A DNA stretch of 64,000 nucleotides, taken from positions 4,588,001 through 4,652,000 of the forward strand of contig OZ242031.1 of NCBI GenBank assembly GCA_965205045.1. The letters are read 5' to 3'. This document shows positions 62,947 to 64,000 of the stretch, in pieces (the stretch's first letter is position 1; each line of letters begins with the position of its first letter). Made by a program: the position numbers and the translations under genes. This DNA is from UBA6522 sp965205045. Lineage in GTDB: Bacteria > Pseudomonadota > Gammaproteobacteria > Steroidobacterales > Rariloculaceae. A model generated the notes under the pieces. The model was not told the origin of the DNA and made no database searches. It worked only from the letters and a program-made list of their open reading frames with translations.

Positions 62947-64000
62947 ATGCAATCCCCGTCCAGAATGACTCTCGTTCCTCTGTCCGCTCTCCTGGCCACG
63001 CCTTTGGCCCTGGTGGCGTCAGAGTCCGGAGATATCACATTCCACAAGAATATCGAACCGATCCTGCAGGCCAATTGCCAGACCTGCCATCGTCCCGGTG
63101 GCGCCGGGCCCATGCCGCTCTTTACTTATGAGCAGGTCGCCCCTTTCGCCGGGCTGATCGAGTACAAGACCGGCCTGAGAGACCAGGCGGGGGCCATGCC
63201 GCCCTGGTATATCGAGAAGGATATCGGCATCCAGGACTACAAGGACGACATGTCGTTGAGCGATGAGGAGATCGCCACCATTTCCACCTGGGCTCGCAGC
63301 GGCACACCGCAGGGCGACCCCGCCGATGCCCCAACTCCGCTGGTATTCGATGACAGCGTCAAGTGGACGCTGGGCGAACCCGACCTGGTGGTCGTACTGC
63401 CTGAAGTCAGCATGAAGGCCAATGCACCTGACTTTTGGGGTACTGTGCCCCCGGTGCCAACCGGATTGACCGAGGATCGGTATGTGAAATCTGTCGAAAT
63501 GGTAGAAGTTAACGATCTCGACATGTCGAAGGTTCTCGGCGTAGTGGGCGGGCGTTATATCGTCCACCATATGGAGGTCCGCACCGCTCAACCGCGTGAA
63601 GACGGTAGTTTACAAACAAATAATTATGATACGCCATGGCCTGTGCACGAAGTCGGCCGTAACCCCGACATATTCGATCCGCGCGCCGGACCAATACTAA
63701 GAGCGAATTCGGAGCTCTACTCCGGCTCGATACATCTGCACTCGACCGGCTTCGATACAACAGCCCATATGGAAATCGGTTTTCGGTTTCATGAGAAGGG
63801 TTATGAGCCCGAGTACCAGGAAGTCCCCAATACCATCGGTAACGGCGTGGATATCAGTATAAGACCGAACCACGACGGTCAGGAGCTTCATGCTTACCGG
63901 GTTCTCGAGAACCCCATCAAGCTGGTCGCCTTTGAACCGCACCTGCATGCGCCGGGGAAGCGTATGTGCATAGAAGCCATCTGGGGAGCCAATGTAGAAA
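62947..64000 (+). CDS. Exported copper monooxygenase-like protein with a haem c site, cut by the right edge
   Basis: From ATG 62947 (GAGGA upstream) the frame is open for 351 codons to the window end. It has a signal peptide (ending VASES), a cytochrome-c-like motif CQTCH in ILQANCQTCHRPGGAGPMPL with a downstream AMPPWY Met ligand, then a beta-sandwich with HHM and SIHLHSTG, histidine pairs like those of ascorbate-dependent copper type II monooxygenases. Such proteins are seen in marine and soil proteobacteria; substrate unknown. Confidence 0.85.
   Translation, partial: MQSPSRMTLVPLSALLATPLALVASESGDITFHKNIEPILQANCQTCHRPGGAGPMPLFTYEQVAPFAGLIEYKTGLRDQAGAMPPWYIEKDIGIQDYKDDMSLSDEEIATISTWARSGTPQGDPADAPTPLVFDDSVKWTLGEPDLVVVLPEVSMKANAPDFWGTVPPVPTGLTEDRYVKSVEMVEVNDLDMSKVLGVVGGRYIVHHMEVRTAQPREDGSLQTNNYDTPWPVHEVGRNPDIFDPRAGPILRANSELYSGSIHLHSTGFDTTAHMEIGFRFHEKGYEPEYQEVPNTIGNGVDISIRPNHDGQELHAYRVLENPIKLVAFEPHLHAPGKRMCIEAIWGANVE

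Overview
The window is high-GC, gene-dense bacterial DNA with short operons and 1-4 base start/stop overlaps. Gene types (YceI, ProC, MaoC/CaiB/acyl-CoA dehydrogenase catabolism, PQQ dehydrogenase, DUF4159, UPF0175, Phd/PIN and HicAB pairs) suggest a proteobacterium, probably a gammaproteobacterium. No rRNA or tRNA was recognised, so this is inference. Two intact insertion sequences, several toxin-antitoxin loci and many truncated genes point to a genome under active decay, as in host-associated or recently bottlenecked lineages.

Layout. 1-6.8 kb is housekeeping or envelope: proC with a cation symporter, a YceI protein, small coiled-coil proteins, and a PpiC-type isomerase overlapping a HupE/UreJ-like membrane protein whose N-terminus contains a 27-bp tandem repeat. 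6.9-10.7 kb is a toxin-antitoxin graveyard: a UPF0175-like remnant, then a Phd antitoxin whose PIN toxin is split by a complete IS21-family element with a 6-bp target duplication. 11.3-22.8 kb is one large leftward defence-type operon: PLD-SNF2 helicase, DUF4391 protein, type III methyltransferase (mod), a broken hicA with intact hicB, a three-gene cassette (TIGR04255, HEAT-like, unknown), then type III restriction subunit (res). A stray 5' end of res sits before the cassette. 22.7-28.1 kb is a decay zone of defence and regulatory fragments (FitAB-like, ERLARDSP-type, response regulator, DUF6602-like, hsdR, a membrane protein). Inside it is an intact lower-GC pair: a cytosolic subtilase and a small propeptide-like companion.

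28.3-31.5 kb encodes a three-part efflux system (fusion protein, ATPase, ABC-2 permease), followed by an intact Phd/PIN pair. 32.3-38.2 kb holds an EamA transporter with a MetE-like protein, a PQQ dehydrogenase, a metallo-beta-lactamase-fold protein and a Tat-exported PatB-like aminotransferase that has lost its central PLP domain. 38.5-44.6 kb is a rightward catabolic operon (thiolase, 3-hydroxyacyl-CoA dehydrogenase, NDP-forming acyl-CoA ligase, nitronate monooxygenase family). It faces two paralogous sodium:solute symporters, a double CaiB CoA-transferase, a kappa-class DsbA-like isomerase and a double acyl-CoA dehydrogenase cut by an IS66-family element (8-bp duplication). 57-64 kb has quinone reductases, a CopC-like protein, a hydrolase, enoyl-CoA hydratase, MaoC hydratase, IS remnants, and a copper monooxygenase-like gene running off the right edge.

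Together the right half looks like uptake and CoA-thioester degradation of an unidentified carboxylic acid. The left half is a defence and toxin island with several recent and older rearrangements. Both intact IS elements, if removed with one copy of their duplication, restore uninterrupted reading frames.
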